Made by a program: the position numbers and the translations under genes
Notes under the pieces: model-generated
Databases searched by the model: none
What the model was told of the DNA's origin: nothing
What the model saw: only the letters and a program-made list of their open reading frames with translations
Origin: Gilvimarinus japonicus
GTDB lineage: Bacteria; Pseudomonadota; Gammaproteobacteria; Pseudomonadales; Cellvibrionaceae
Reading direction: 5' to 3'
Length of the DNA stretch: 64,000 nucleotides
Assembly: GCF_042847215.1 (NCBI RefSeq)
Contig: NZ_AP031500.1
Coordinates: forward strand, 558,001-622,000
Part shown: positions 55,451 to 63,006 of the stretch, piece after piece
Layout of the letters: each line of letters begins with the position of its first letter
Numbering within the stretch: position 1 is the stretch's first letter

Positions 55451-56095
55451 TTATGAATCCCAAATAATCATTTCTACTTGTGTCGGGTTGTAGCCGTTAC
55501 ACGGGTTGTTAAGCTGCGGGCAATTAGACATCAGCACTAGCACGTCCATGTTGGCTTGCATCTCGACGTATTTGCCGGCGCCTGAGATGCCGTCGGCAAA
55601 CGTTAAGCCGCCATCGGCGGTGACCGGCACATTCATAAAAAAATTGATGTTGTGGGTGATGTCCCGTTTGCTTAAACCGTATTCCGGGTGCTCGGCAATG
55701 GCCAGCATCCAGCTGTCGCGGCAGGCGTGCATACAGCGTTTTTCTAAATCGTACCTAACGGTGTTGCTCTCGGTGGCACAGGCGCCGCCCAGTGTGTCGT
55801 GGCGGCCGCAGGTATCGGCGGTAATCTCTAGCATCGGGTTGCCGAGGTTTGAGCGCAATACGCTGCCGGCGCTTAGGTACACTTGAGCCTGCTCGCGAAT
55901 GGTGTCCATGGCGCTGTAGCGCTCGGATGGATCATCGGCGTTAAAAAACAAGGTGTCGGCGGCTTGGTTGCCTTCGACGTCTAAAATACGCAATGTTTGG
56001 CCGCGTTTTAATGGCGCTAAATAATAGTCACCGGCACCGATAACATGGCGAGCGCTGGCCGTTTTGATGTCCAGCTTACTGGCTAAAATGGTCAT
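55451..56095 (-). CDS. DUF1989 protein, urea carboxylase-associated protein 2 type (carboxyguanidine deiminase subunit)
   Basis: 214 residues with the DUF1989 pattern: AGDYYLAPLKRGQTLRILDVEGNQAADTLFFNAD, AGSVLRSNLGNPMLEI, CGRHDTLGGACA with Cys and His metal-type ligands, and a C-terminal VQMSNCPQLNNPCNGYNPT-like segment. Members of this family next to guanidine carboxylase form a heteromeric carboxyguanidine deiminase (CgdA/CgdB) that turns carboxyguanidine into allophanate and ammonia. Which subunit this is cannot be fixed without alignment. It sits between the second DUF1989 gene and the carboxylase, with GGAGAAACC before the ATG. Confidence 0.9.
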   Translation of the reverse strand: MTILASKLDIKTASARHVIGAGDYYLAPLKRGQTLRILDVEGNQAADTLFFNADDPSERYSAMDTIREQAQVYLSAGSVLRSNLGNPMLEITADTCGRHDTLGGACATESNTVRYDLEKRCMHACRDSWMLAIAEHPEYGLSKRDITHNINFFMNVPVTADGGLTFADGISGAGKYVEMQANMDVLVLMSNCPQLNNPCNGYNPTQVEMIIWDS

Positions 56096-56106
56096 GGTTT
56101 CTCCTG

Positions 56107-56829
56107 CTAAACGCCGATGTGGTAAAGCGCATTATTGGCAAATCCGCGTGCATTTTCGGGTCGCGCGTTGAGGCACAAATCATCACTGTTAATTTGTTCA
56201 GCTTCACCTAGCTCAATTTTAATGGGCGCGCGCGGGTATTGTGCGGAGCTATCTAACGGGTGCGGGCAGGAGTGCATCACGACTAATGTGTCCATCTCAA
56301 AGCGCAGCGTGACGGCTGCCTCCGGCTGATTGATGCTTTGGTCAAGCGCGATTGCACCAGCCGCATCTGTCTGTACCTTGCTAAACCAGTTGAGGTTGGC
56401 GGCCAGGTCGGCGCGGCCTAGACCGTACTTGGCCAGCTCCACTAAAAAAGCATCAAAGCCATTTTGCTTCCAATCGTTGCGTTCGGTTTGATAGTCGCGT
56501 GCGCCCCAGCGCTCGGCAATATGTTGCGCGTTGCTATTAGCGCATACGGTGTCGTGCCAGCCGAATGTATCGTCGGTAATGGATGCAAAGATGCGGCCCA
56601 TGTCAGAGTACAAACAGTGGCCGGCGGTTAATTTAAATGTGTGCTGGCATTTTAATGTGTCCGGCGCGTTGTAGCGCTCCAGTAAATTACGCGGGTTGTA
56701 AAACAACATGCCAAGGTTACCGGCGCCACTGGTGTCGGTCAGTCGCATGGCGGTGCCGCGTCGCACTTCCAATGACCAATGGCTGGCACCGGGTAGCGTG
56801 GTGGTGTAATCGATGGTCTTTAACGTCAT
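56107..56829 (-). CDS. DUF1989 protein, urea carboxylase-associated protein 1 type (carboxyguanidine deiminase subunit)
   Basis: 240 residues, the larger DUF1989 partner: SGAGNLGMLFYNPRNLLERYNAPDTLK, LTAGHCLYSDMGRIFASITDD and FGWHDTVCANSN, which share the Cys/His residues of the family. Together with the 214-residue protein it should form carboxyguanidine deiminase. The ATG overlaps the stop of the ABC ATPase gene (ATGA), so translation is coupled; the smaller partner starts 11 bp downstream. Confidence 0.9.
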   Translation of the reverse strand: MTLKTIDYTTTLPGASHWSLEVRRGTAMRLTDTSGAGNLGMLFYNPRNLLERYNAPDTLKCQHTFKLTAGHCLYSDMGRIFASITDDTFGWHDTVCANSNAQHIAERWGARDYQTERNDWKQNGFDAFLVELAKYGLGRADLAANLNWFSKVQTDAAGAIALDQSINQPEAAVTLRFEMDTLVVMHSCPHPLDSSAQYPRAPIKIELGEAEQINSDDLCLNARPENARGFANNALYHIGV

Positions 56830-57644
56830 AGTGATTCTCCGCTCGCGCTGGCAGATGAAGTGTCTGCCGGGTTAAGGGACTGTTGAATTTGATTGAGGGT
56901 GTCGCTGGGCATGTCGCCTACGGATAAATCGTAAGTAATGCGCGCGCCGTAGGCGCCGGGTGCCTGCGGGTCGTGGCGAACTTTATCGAACACCCAGAGG
57001 CGGGTGCCAAGATAAAACCCCTCGGTTAAATCGTGCGTTACCATAAAAATAGTCAGCTGATGCTCGCGCCATAAATCTAAAATAAGCGCGTGCATATCGG
57101 CGCGAATACCTGGGTCCAGCGCCCCAAAGGGCTCATCTAAAAGCAGGATGCGCGGCTTGCGAATCAGTGCCTGCGCAATGGCGAGGCGTTGGCGCATACC
57201 GCCAGATAGCTCGTGGGGATATTTGTCTTCGGCCGCGCTTAGTCCAACCTGATCTAGCAGTTGCCGTGCTTCACTGACAAGCGCTTTCTTAGGTGTGCCA
57301 AATAATTTACCCAGCAGTGGGGATTTTTCAAACTCGCGCGCGATAATAACGTTTTGCAATACGGTTAAGTGCGGAAACACCGAGTACTGCTGAAACACAA
57401 TGCCGCGGGCTTGGTCCGGCTCGGTGCCGATGGGTTGGTCATCCAGCAGTAAATCACCGCGGGTTTGCGTCTCCATGCCCAGCAGCATTTTTAAGAAGGT
57501 ACTTTTACCGCAACCCGAGGTGCCGACTAAGGTGACAAACTCACCAGCCGCGACATTTTTGTTGAGGTTTTCGAGTACCGTTGTATCGCCGTAGCTTTTC
57601 CAGAGGTTTTTGATTTGCAGCATAGGTTTGTTGGCGTTGCTCAT
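56826..57644 (-). CDS. ABC transporter ATP-binding protein (urea/guanidine-type importer)
   Basis: 272 residues from the ATG at 57644, which overlaps the permease stop (GGGGGG upstream). Walker A GTSGCGKST, Q-loop VFQQYSVFPH, signature LSGGMRQR, Walker B ILLLDEPFGALD and H-loop FMVTHDLTEG. The sequence is of the SsuB/TauB/nitrate importer type. It powers import by the permease and substrate-binding protein of the same operon. Confidence 0.93.
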   Translation of the reverse strand: MSNANKPMLQIKNLWKSYGDTTVLENLNKNVAAGEFVTLVGTSGCGKSTFLKMLLGMETQTRGDLLLDDQPIGTEPDQARGIVFQQYSVFPHLTVLQNVIIAREFEKSPLLGKLFGTPKKALVSEARQLLDQVGLSAAEDKYPHELSGGMRQRLAIAQALIRKPRILLLDEPFGALDPGIRADMHALILDLWREHQLTIFMVTHDLTEGFYLGTRLWVFDKVRHDPQAPGAYGARITYDLSVGDMPSDTLNQIQQSLNPADTSSASASGESL

Positions 57645-58462
57645 GAGTTGCCCCCCGCATGGTGCCAGCGAAACAACAAGCGGCTGGTGTTGGCCAATAA
57701 CCAATCGACCGTGAACGCCAGTAGGGTGATCCAGGCCACGTAGGGCAAAATAACATCCATAGATAAATAGCGGCGCACGAGAAAGATTCGGTAACCCAGA
57801 CCATCGGTTGATGCAATACCTTCGGCGGCGATTAAAAATAACCAGCCGGCGCCCAGTGACAATCGGATGGCATTAATGAGCCGCGGTAGCAGTTGCGGGA
57901 TGAGCACTCGTACCAGTATGTGCCAAGTGCTCGCGCCTAATGTTTGAGCTTTAATTAATTGTTCTTTGGGGATCTCTTGCGTACAGCGCTGGATGTCGCG
58001 GGCAATAAAGGGCGCGACCCCAAATATAATGAGCGCCACTTTGGATAGCTCGCCCAAGCCAAAGACGATAAACAAAATCGGTAGTAGTGCCATGGGCGGT
58101 ACCAGCGAGATAACCGTGAGCAGCGGCGCAAACGGTGCGTTAAGCGTGGGTAACGCGCCGGTAAGTAAACCGATAATAAACCCCATGATCGCGGCAATAC
58201 CGACACCGAGCCCTAAGCGTTGCAAGCTGGAGGCGGTGTCTTGCCAAAATAGATACTCGCCGGTGCGCTTGCTGGGTTCAAACGCCAGCCGGTGCATGGC
58301 GTCGCCCATTTGGCTAAAGCTCGGAAGCAGTTTGTCACTTGGGTTGGCTTCCAATCGCGCATCAGAGGCGATCACGTAGAGCAATAACACTAATGCAAAA
58401 GGTGCGAGCCCTAATAAGGCTTTAAGTGGTCGCGAGGGTGTCAGGTTAACCAGACGTTTCAT
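57641..58462 (-). CDS. ABC transporter permease
   Basis: 273 residues with six predicted membrane segments and the EAA loop that docks the ATPase (KAQTLGASTWHILVRVLIP). Belongs to the binding-protein-dependent permease family of the taurine/sulfonate and nitrate type. It is overlapped by the ATPase start and lies 48 bp downstream of the substrate-binding gene, so it forms the channel of this importer. Confidence 0.93.
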   Translation of the reverse strand: MKRLVNLTPSRPLKALLGLAPFALVLLLYVIASDARLEANPSDKLLPSFSQMGDAMHRLAFEPSKRTGEYLFWQDTASSLQRLGLGVGIAAIMGFIIGLLTGALPTLNAPFAPLLTVISLVPPMALLPILFIVFGLGELSKVALIIFGVAPFIARDIQRCTQEIPKEQLIKAQTLGASTWHILVRVLIPQLLPRLINAIRLSLGAGWLFLIAAEGIASTDGLGYRIFLVRRYLSMDVILPYVAWITLLAFTVDWLLANTSRLLFRWHHAGGNS

Positions 58463-58510
58463 AATGGTGTCCCGTACGGGGGCTGTTGCCCCCGCGCTGT
58501 CGGAGAGTTT

Positions 58511-59554
58511 TTAGAGTTTGCCGTCGGCAGCCATTTGCATATAGGTGGTGTCAAAGCGCAGTTTGGTATTGGCACTGTTGCCATATAAACCGTTGGGACC
58601 CTCGATGCCGATAAAACCAGCGTCGGGTGCGCCTTCCCCTAGCAAGCCGTGATCGAATGAAAATTCGGCTACTTTCTCCATGGTGCTTAGTAACTCGTCA
58701 CTATTAACCAACGCTAAAGCGTCGCTGGGCTTATAAAACATTTTGGTGCTGGCCAGCTGAGAGTCGTAACCGGCGAGGTCGGTGCCCGATGCCTTGCCCA
58801 TGGCGGTACGAACGGCTTTACCGGCCTCGTCTTGCGCGCTCATGGCATCCATGATTTCGTACCAAGCGCCCACTAATGCTTTACCCAGTTTGGGGTTGGC
58901 TTTTAGGGTGTCGGTGTTAACCACTAACAGGTCCATAATCTCACCGGGGATTTGCGATGAATCGAACACTTTATTGGCGGACGGTTGTTGTAGAATTTCG
59001 TTCAGCAGCGGGTTCCAAGTGGTCACCGCGGCAATGGAGCCGGAGCTGTAAAGCGCGACCATATCGGCGTCCGAGGTGTTAACCACCTGTACGTCAGCCT
59101 CAGATAAACCCACGGTATCTAACCCGCGGGCCAGTAAGTAGTGGGATACCGATAGCTCGACCAGATTGACGCGCTGCCCTTTGATGTCGGCCAGCGAGTT
59201 TTTCCCTTTTAATACTACGCCGTCGTTGCCGTTGGAAAAGTCGCCCACAATCAGCGCGGTGCTGTCGACGCCGCCGGCGGCGGGGATGGTCAGTGCATCC
59301 ATATTGGTCATGGTGCAGGCATCAAATTCGCCAGTGGTGTATTGGTTGATGGATTCGATGTAGTCGTTGATCTGTACAACCTCAATATCGATGTCGTACT
59401 TGTCGGCCCACTTGTCGACGATTTTTTGCTCGGCGCCATAACCCCAGGGCATCCAACCGACGTAGATAGACCAGCATACTTTAAAGGAGTCGGCCGCTTG
59501 AGCTTGAGCCGATAGAAGCAGCGCGACGGCCGCGATAGAGAGGGACTTTTTCAT
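58511..59554 (-). CDS. ABC transporter substrate-binding protein (urea/guanidine operon type)
   Basis: 347 residues from the ATG at 59554, with GGAGG upstream. Sec signal peptide (AAVALLLSAQAQA-A). The mature protein starts FKVCWSIYVGWMPWGYG and resembles the putative urea-ABC-transporter binding proteins found in riboswitch-controlled urea carboxylase clusters; the FDACTMTNMDAL region is typical of NMT1/TauA-like proteins. It binds the substrate in the periplasm; guanidine is the likely ligand from the operon. First gene after the riboswitch. Confidence 0.92.
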   Translation of the reverse strand: MKKSLSIAAVALLLSAQAQAADSFKVCWSIYVGWMPWGYGAEQKIVDKWADKYDIDIEVVQINDYIESINQYTTGEFDACTMTNMDALTIPAAGGVDSTALIVGDFSNGNDGVVLKGKNSLADIKGQRVNLVELSVSHYLLARGLDTVGLSEADVQVVNTSDADMVALYSSGSIAAVTTWNPLLNEILQQPSANKVFDSSQIPGEIMDLLVVNTDTLKANPKLGKALVGAWYEIMDAMSAQDEAGKAVRTAMGKASGTDLAGYDSQLASTKMFYKPSDALALVNSDELLSTMEKVAEFSFDHGLLGEGAPDAGFIGIEGPNGLYGNSANTKLRFDTTYMQMAADGKL

Positions 59555-60121
59555 ACAAACCTCCAAGGGTCAGTTTTGGTTACACACAACTCGCTTGGCG
59601 ATCAGGCCAATAAGTCTCCCGGGCTTTTGTCCCGCCGTGTAACCTCGACCAAAATCGGAGGTCGAAAGCTCTCGGACCAGTCACAGTGTTTGCTTTTAAC
59701 ACTGCCGGAACCCTAGCTTTCTATTTTTGCCAAATTGTTAATGCCCTGATCACCAGTAATTGTGCGGACATGTCGGTACGGGAAGTAAAATAGCAATATG
59801 AGTACCAACTTCGGTAAATCGGCTCTGGAGGCGCGACAGGAGGGGAGGAGCTTAGGCGAAGCCCCGGTGGCGGTAGGTCGTATTAGTCGCATCTACGATG
59901 TAAGTTGGTGCGTAAGGGTTAGAGGTGCACCGCTTTGGTGCCGGAGGGCTGTTGCATGATTTGCCGTGATCTGGCGCACAAATGTGCGATTTTTATACGA
60001 CTAGCTTATACTGTAGGACAAAATCAAATAACGGTGATTTAGCTGTTCATCGAACAATGATGTGATACGTGCTGGGCGGCTCGATTTATTGCGTGCATCG
60101 CCCCGTAACGCAGGTGAGCTA
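59555..60121. other. Intergenic region between guanidine operon and DUF1631 gene
   Basis: 567 bases holding the riboswitch (59613-59720), its leader to the SD of the first gene, and the operon promoter (about 59730-59790, AT-rich, not clearly resolved). The remainder should hold the promoter of the DUF1631 gene. No other gene is seen. Confidence 0.7.
59613..59720 (-). ncRNA. Guanidine-I (ykkC) riboswitch
   Basis: On the minus strand the leader contains the conserved elements in order: GCTAGGGTTCCG, ACTGGTCCGAGAGCT, then ACGGCGGGACAAAAGCCCGG and GGGAGA. These match the ykkC/guanidine-I consensus closely. The aptamer binds guanidinium and turns on expression. It lies about 60 bases upstream of the substrate-binding gene and controls the whole guanidine operon. 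Confidence 0.95.
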
Positions 60122-62569
60122 ATGGATACTACGTCTATGTCTACGGATAAGAGCCGGGGGGAAACAGCGATGAACAACCCCGGCACCCCCTATGAAACAT
60201 TGTCTGAGGCGCAAGTTGAGCGCTGCCTGACGTTATGCACAACGGTGACACGAGACTACTTGCTGGAGTCGTTCCCCGCCTTTTGGGGAGAGTGGATTGC
60301 ATCTGTTGAAAAGCGCGAAGAGCATGCGCGATCCAACAAAGAGCAGATTGCCTTGGCCGAGCTTGTGAAGCAGCTGCAGGGCAGTGGCAAAAGCTGCCTG
60401 CGACAGTTTCAAAGTAACGTAAAACAAAACTTTGCCGATTTCTCGAAGCGGCAGCTTAATGTGGCGAGTGGCCAAGAGCGATTTAGCCAAAATATTGGTT
60501 TGTCGCTGGTCGATAATGCCGAGCTTGAAGAGACCATTGCGATCACCTCTATTTCGCACCGAGCCGACTCGCAATTTGCCGACATCCTCTGGGCTTTGCA
60601 TCAGCGTTTAGCGCTGTTGCACGGTGGGCGTAAAATTGATGAACGCAGCAACCCGGTCAGCCCCATCCAATTTTGCGATAGTTTGCGGCGGGTTCTGCAA
60701 GAGCTGAGCTTCGATGCCCGCACCAAGGTACTTGGCTATAAGCAGTTTGAGCAGGCCGTAATCAAGCCTATGGGCGAGCTTTACCAAAGCCTTAATGAGC
60801 TGCTAATTGCCGAGGGGATTCTGCCCAATTTACGCTATTCGGCTGGCGGAGCCGGCGCTGGTAATAACGGCGATGTGCCAGAGGCCTCTGAGCCAAGTGA
60901 GTCAGATACAGGTGAACAGTCGAGCTCGCAAGAAGCTGCTCCGGAGTCACAGCCTGAAGCTGCGCCCGGTAGCCCGCGGCGGCGAGCAACCGACAAGCTT
61001 TTTGATCCTGGTGTGGGCGGTGAGCCGCAACAGTATCAGCAAGGCTTGGTTAGTGCGATTCGCCTGTTGCAAACACACTTGGGCGGCGCAGTGGCAGCGG
61101 CTACGCCTTCCTCCGGGGTGCCTACAAGAGATGTGCCTGCCGGTAACGGTGCGCCCAGTGGTGGTGTGGCGCCAGCGCAACCTTTACATTCAGGCCCGGG
61201 TAGCGCGGCGGGTCCGGCATCGGCTGGTGGCGGCTCGACTCAGGTTGTGGGTGCCATTCAGGTGCTGCAATCGCAGATGGCGAGCTCAACGCAAGGCTTG
61301 CAACACGCGCAGGCAAGCGACATACAGCCACTGGCTGTGGCAGCGGTATCGGAGCAGCTAGTTACCGAGCTTAAAAAGCAGGGCGCGGGTGATGTTTTAG
61401 AAGATGATATGAACACCATCGAGTTAGTCGGTTTGGTGTTTGCGTATATTCTTAACGATGAGCAGCTGCCTGATTCAGTTAAAGCGTTGCTCAGTTATTT
61501 GCATACCCCGGTACTAAAATTGGCTTTTATCGATAAAGAGTTCTTCGATAATGTCGATCATCCAGCGCGAATGCTGTTAAACCAAATGGCCGAAGCAGGT
61601 AGCCGCTGGGTGGGTAACGATGGCTCAAGTCAGTACAATATTTTTGAGAAAATTAAAACGACTGTGTTTCATGTGTTGGAGCACTTTGTTAACGATGTAA
61701 AAGTGTTTGCCGAGGCGCGGTTAGAGTTTAGCTCCTATGCGCGCAACGTGTCGCGTCGTCAAGAGTTGATGGAAAAACGTGCGCTGGAAAAAGCCCGTGG
61801 TGAAGAGAAATTGCGCGAGGCTAAAATTCGCGTTAATAGCGACATCTCGGCCTGCATTGACGGTAAAGCGCTACCCTCGCCGATTCTGCTGTTGCTATTA
61901 CTGCCTTGGTCCGATTATCTATCGTTTATTATTTTGCGTTACGGGGCCGATTCGGGCAGTTATCAGCAGGCTTTAGGCGTTGCCAATCAGTTGTTGTGGA
62001 GCATCGAGCCTAAGTCCTTAGAAGTGGATCGTGTGAAACAAGTCGAAGTGCAGGGTGATCTGCTCCACACTTTGCAGTCTGGCTTTGAGACTATCGGTTA
62101 TGAGCAAAACAAATCGCGTAAACTTATTGATGCGGTGAGCTCATTACAGCGGTTGGCGCTTAAGAGTCAGCAAGTGGAACCTGCCCCTGACACGATGCGC
62201 ACCAAGCTCGAAAAAATGGCGGCGGAAAAAGCCGGCCAAGTGAAGCAGGATGATCGCCAAGTCACCGCCGAGGAAGCGCAGTTAATTGAAAAGCTTAAAT
62301 TAATTGAGTTCGGTACATGGCTGGAAAACGACAAAGGTCAGCGTATAAAAGTGGCGTGGTATAACCACAAGACAATGCATTATATGTTGGTTGATCAGCA
62401 GGGGCGCAAGGTGTCTATGACCTCGGCGCAGCATCTGGCGCGCGAGATGATTGCGGGTAAGCTGCGTGTGATTGCTGGCAGTGCTAAGCCATTTTTCGAG
62501 CGCGCCCTGGAAAACATTTATCACAGCCTCAATGCCCGCGCGTCGGGTGAGCTGCTGGAACGCGAGTAA
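60122..62569 (+). CDS. DUF1631 family protein
   Basis: 815 residues from the ATG at 60122 (AGGTGAG upstream); ATGs at 60137 and 60170 are possible. The first 235 and the last 430 residues match DUF1631 in character, being mostly helical and hydrophilic. A middle part (about 240-370) is low-complexity, rich in Ser, Gly, Pro, Ala and Gln. There is no signal peptide or membrane segment, so it is cytoplasmic. Function unknown; in pseudomonads such genes sit beside PilZ genes, and here a PilZ gene starts three bases after the stop, so a shared signalling role is likely. Confidence 0.87.
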   Translation: MDTTSMSTDKSRGETAMNNPGTPYETLSEAQVERCLTLCTTVTRDYLLESFPAFWGEWIASVEKREEHARSNKEQIALAELVKQLQGSGKSCLRQFQSNVKQNFADFSKRQLNVASGQERFSQNIGLSLVDNAELEETIAITSISHRADSQFADILWALHQRLALLHGGRKIDERSNPVSPIQFCDSLRRVLQELSFDARTKVLGYKQFEQAVIKPMGELYQSLNELLIAEGILPNLRYSAGGAGAGNNGDVPEASEPSESDTGEQSSSQEAAPESQPEAAPGSPRRRATDKLFDPGVGGEPQQYQQGLVSAIRLLQTHLGGAVAAATPSSGVPTRDVPAGNGAPSGGVAPAQPLHSGPGSAAGPASAGGGSTQVVGAIQVLQSQMASSTQGLQHAQASDIQPLAVAAVSEQLVTELKKQGAGDVLEDDMNTIELVGLVFAYILNDEQLPDSVKALLSYLHTPVLKLAFIDKEFFDNVDHPARMLLNQMAEAGSRWVGNDGSSQYNIFEKIKTTVFHVLEHFVNDVKVFAEARLEFSSYARNVSRRQELMEKRALEKARGEEKLREAKIRVNSDISACIDGKALPSPILLLLLLPWSDYLSFIILRYGADSGSYQQALGVANQLLWSIEPKSLEVDRVKQVEVQGDLLHTLQSGFETIGYEQNKSRKLIDAVSSLQRLALKSQQVEPAPDTMRTKLEKMAAEKAGQVKQDDRQVTAEEAQLIEKLKLIEFGTWLENDKGQRIKVAWYNHKTMHYMLVDQQGRKVSMTSAQHLAREMIAGKLRVIAGSAKPFFERALENIYHSLNARASGELLERE

Positions 62570-62572
62570 CTT

Positions 62573-62941
62573 ATGGCAGATCCATTATCACCTGATGCCG
62601 ATGGCCGCGCGACAAAGCGCAGCTCGGTTGGTCAAAGTATCGATGTTTACGACAACACCCGCGATGCCTATCTTGGTCGTGTCGTCAACTTGCACAGTCA
62701 AGGCTTGATGGTTATTGGCGATCAACCCTTTGAGGAAGACTGCTTGTACCGTCTTGATTTGCACTTATCCGAGCCTGTTAACGAGCGCAACAGTATTCAG
62801 CTGGGAGTGGATTGTTTGTGGGCGCGTAACGCAGAAGATAATGGTAAGCACTGGGCGGGCTTTAGTATTATTGATGCCTCGCCTCAGGCGCTCGAAGATA
62901 TCGAAACATTAGCGGCCAAGGCCGATGAACAACAAGACTAA
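62573..62941 (+). CDS. PilZ-domain protein partnered with DUF1631 protein
   Basis: 122 residues, one PilZ domain: an RxxxR in GRATKRSS, then the beta-barrel with a second motif NLHSQGL. The canonical D/NxSxxG is altered, since the Ser is replaced by His, so cyclic-di-GMP affinity may be low or absent. Three bases separate it from the DUF1631 stop; the two are translated together. A hairpin follows the gene before hemL. Confidence 0.82.
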   Translation: MADPLSPDADGRATKRSSVGQSIDVYDNTRDAYLGRVVNLHSQGLMVIGDQPFEEDCLYRLDLHLSEPVNERNSIQLGVDCLWARNAEDNGKHWAGFSIIDASPQALEDIETLAAKADEQQD

Positions 62942-62949
62942 CCGATAAA

Positions 62950-62989
62950 GTCATTACCCAGTACTGACGGCGAAGCACTGAGTAATGAC
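62950..62989. terminator. Hairpin between convergent PilZ and hemL genes
   Basis: GTCATTACCCAGT and ACTGAGTAATGAC form a 13-bp stem with one mismatch and a 14-base loop. There is no strong T run, so it may only slow transcription. Confidence 0.5.
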
Positions 62990-63006
62990 GTTATAGGTGG
63001 CGCAAA

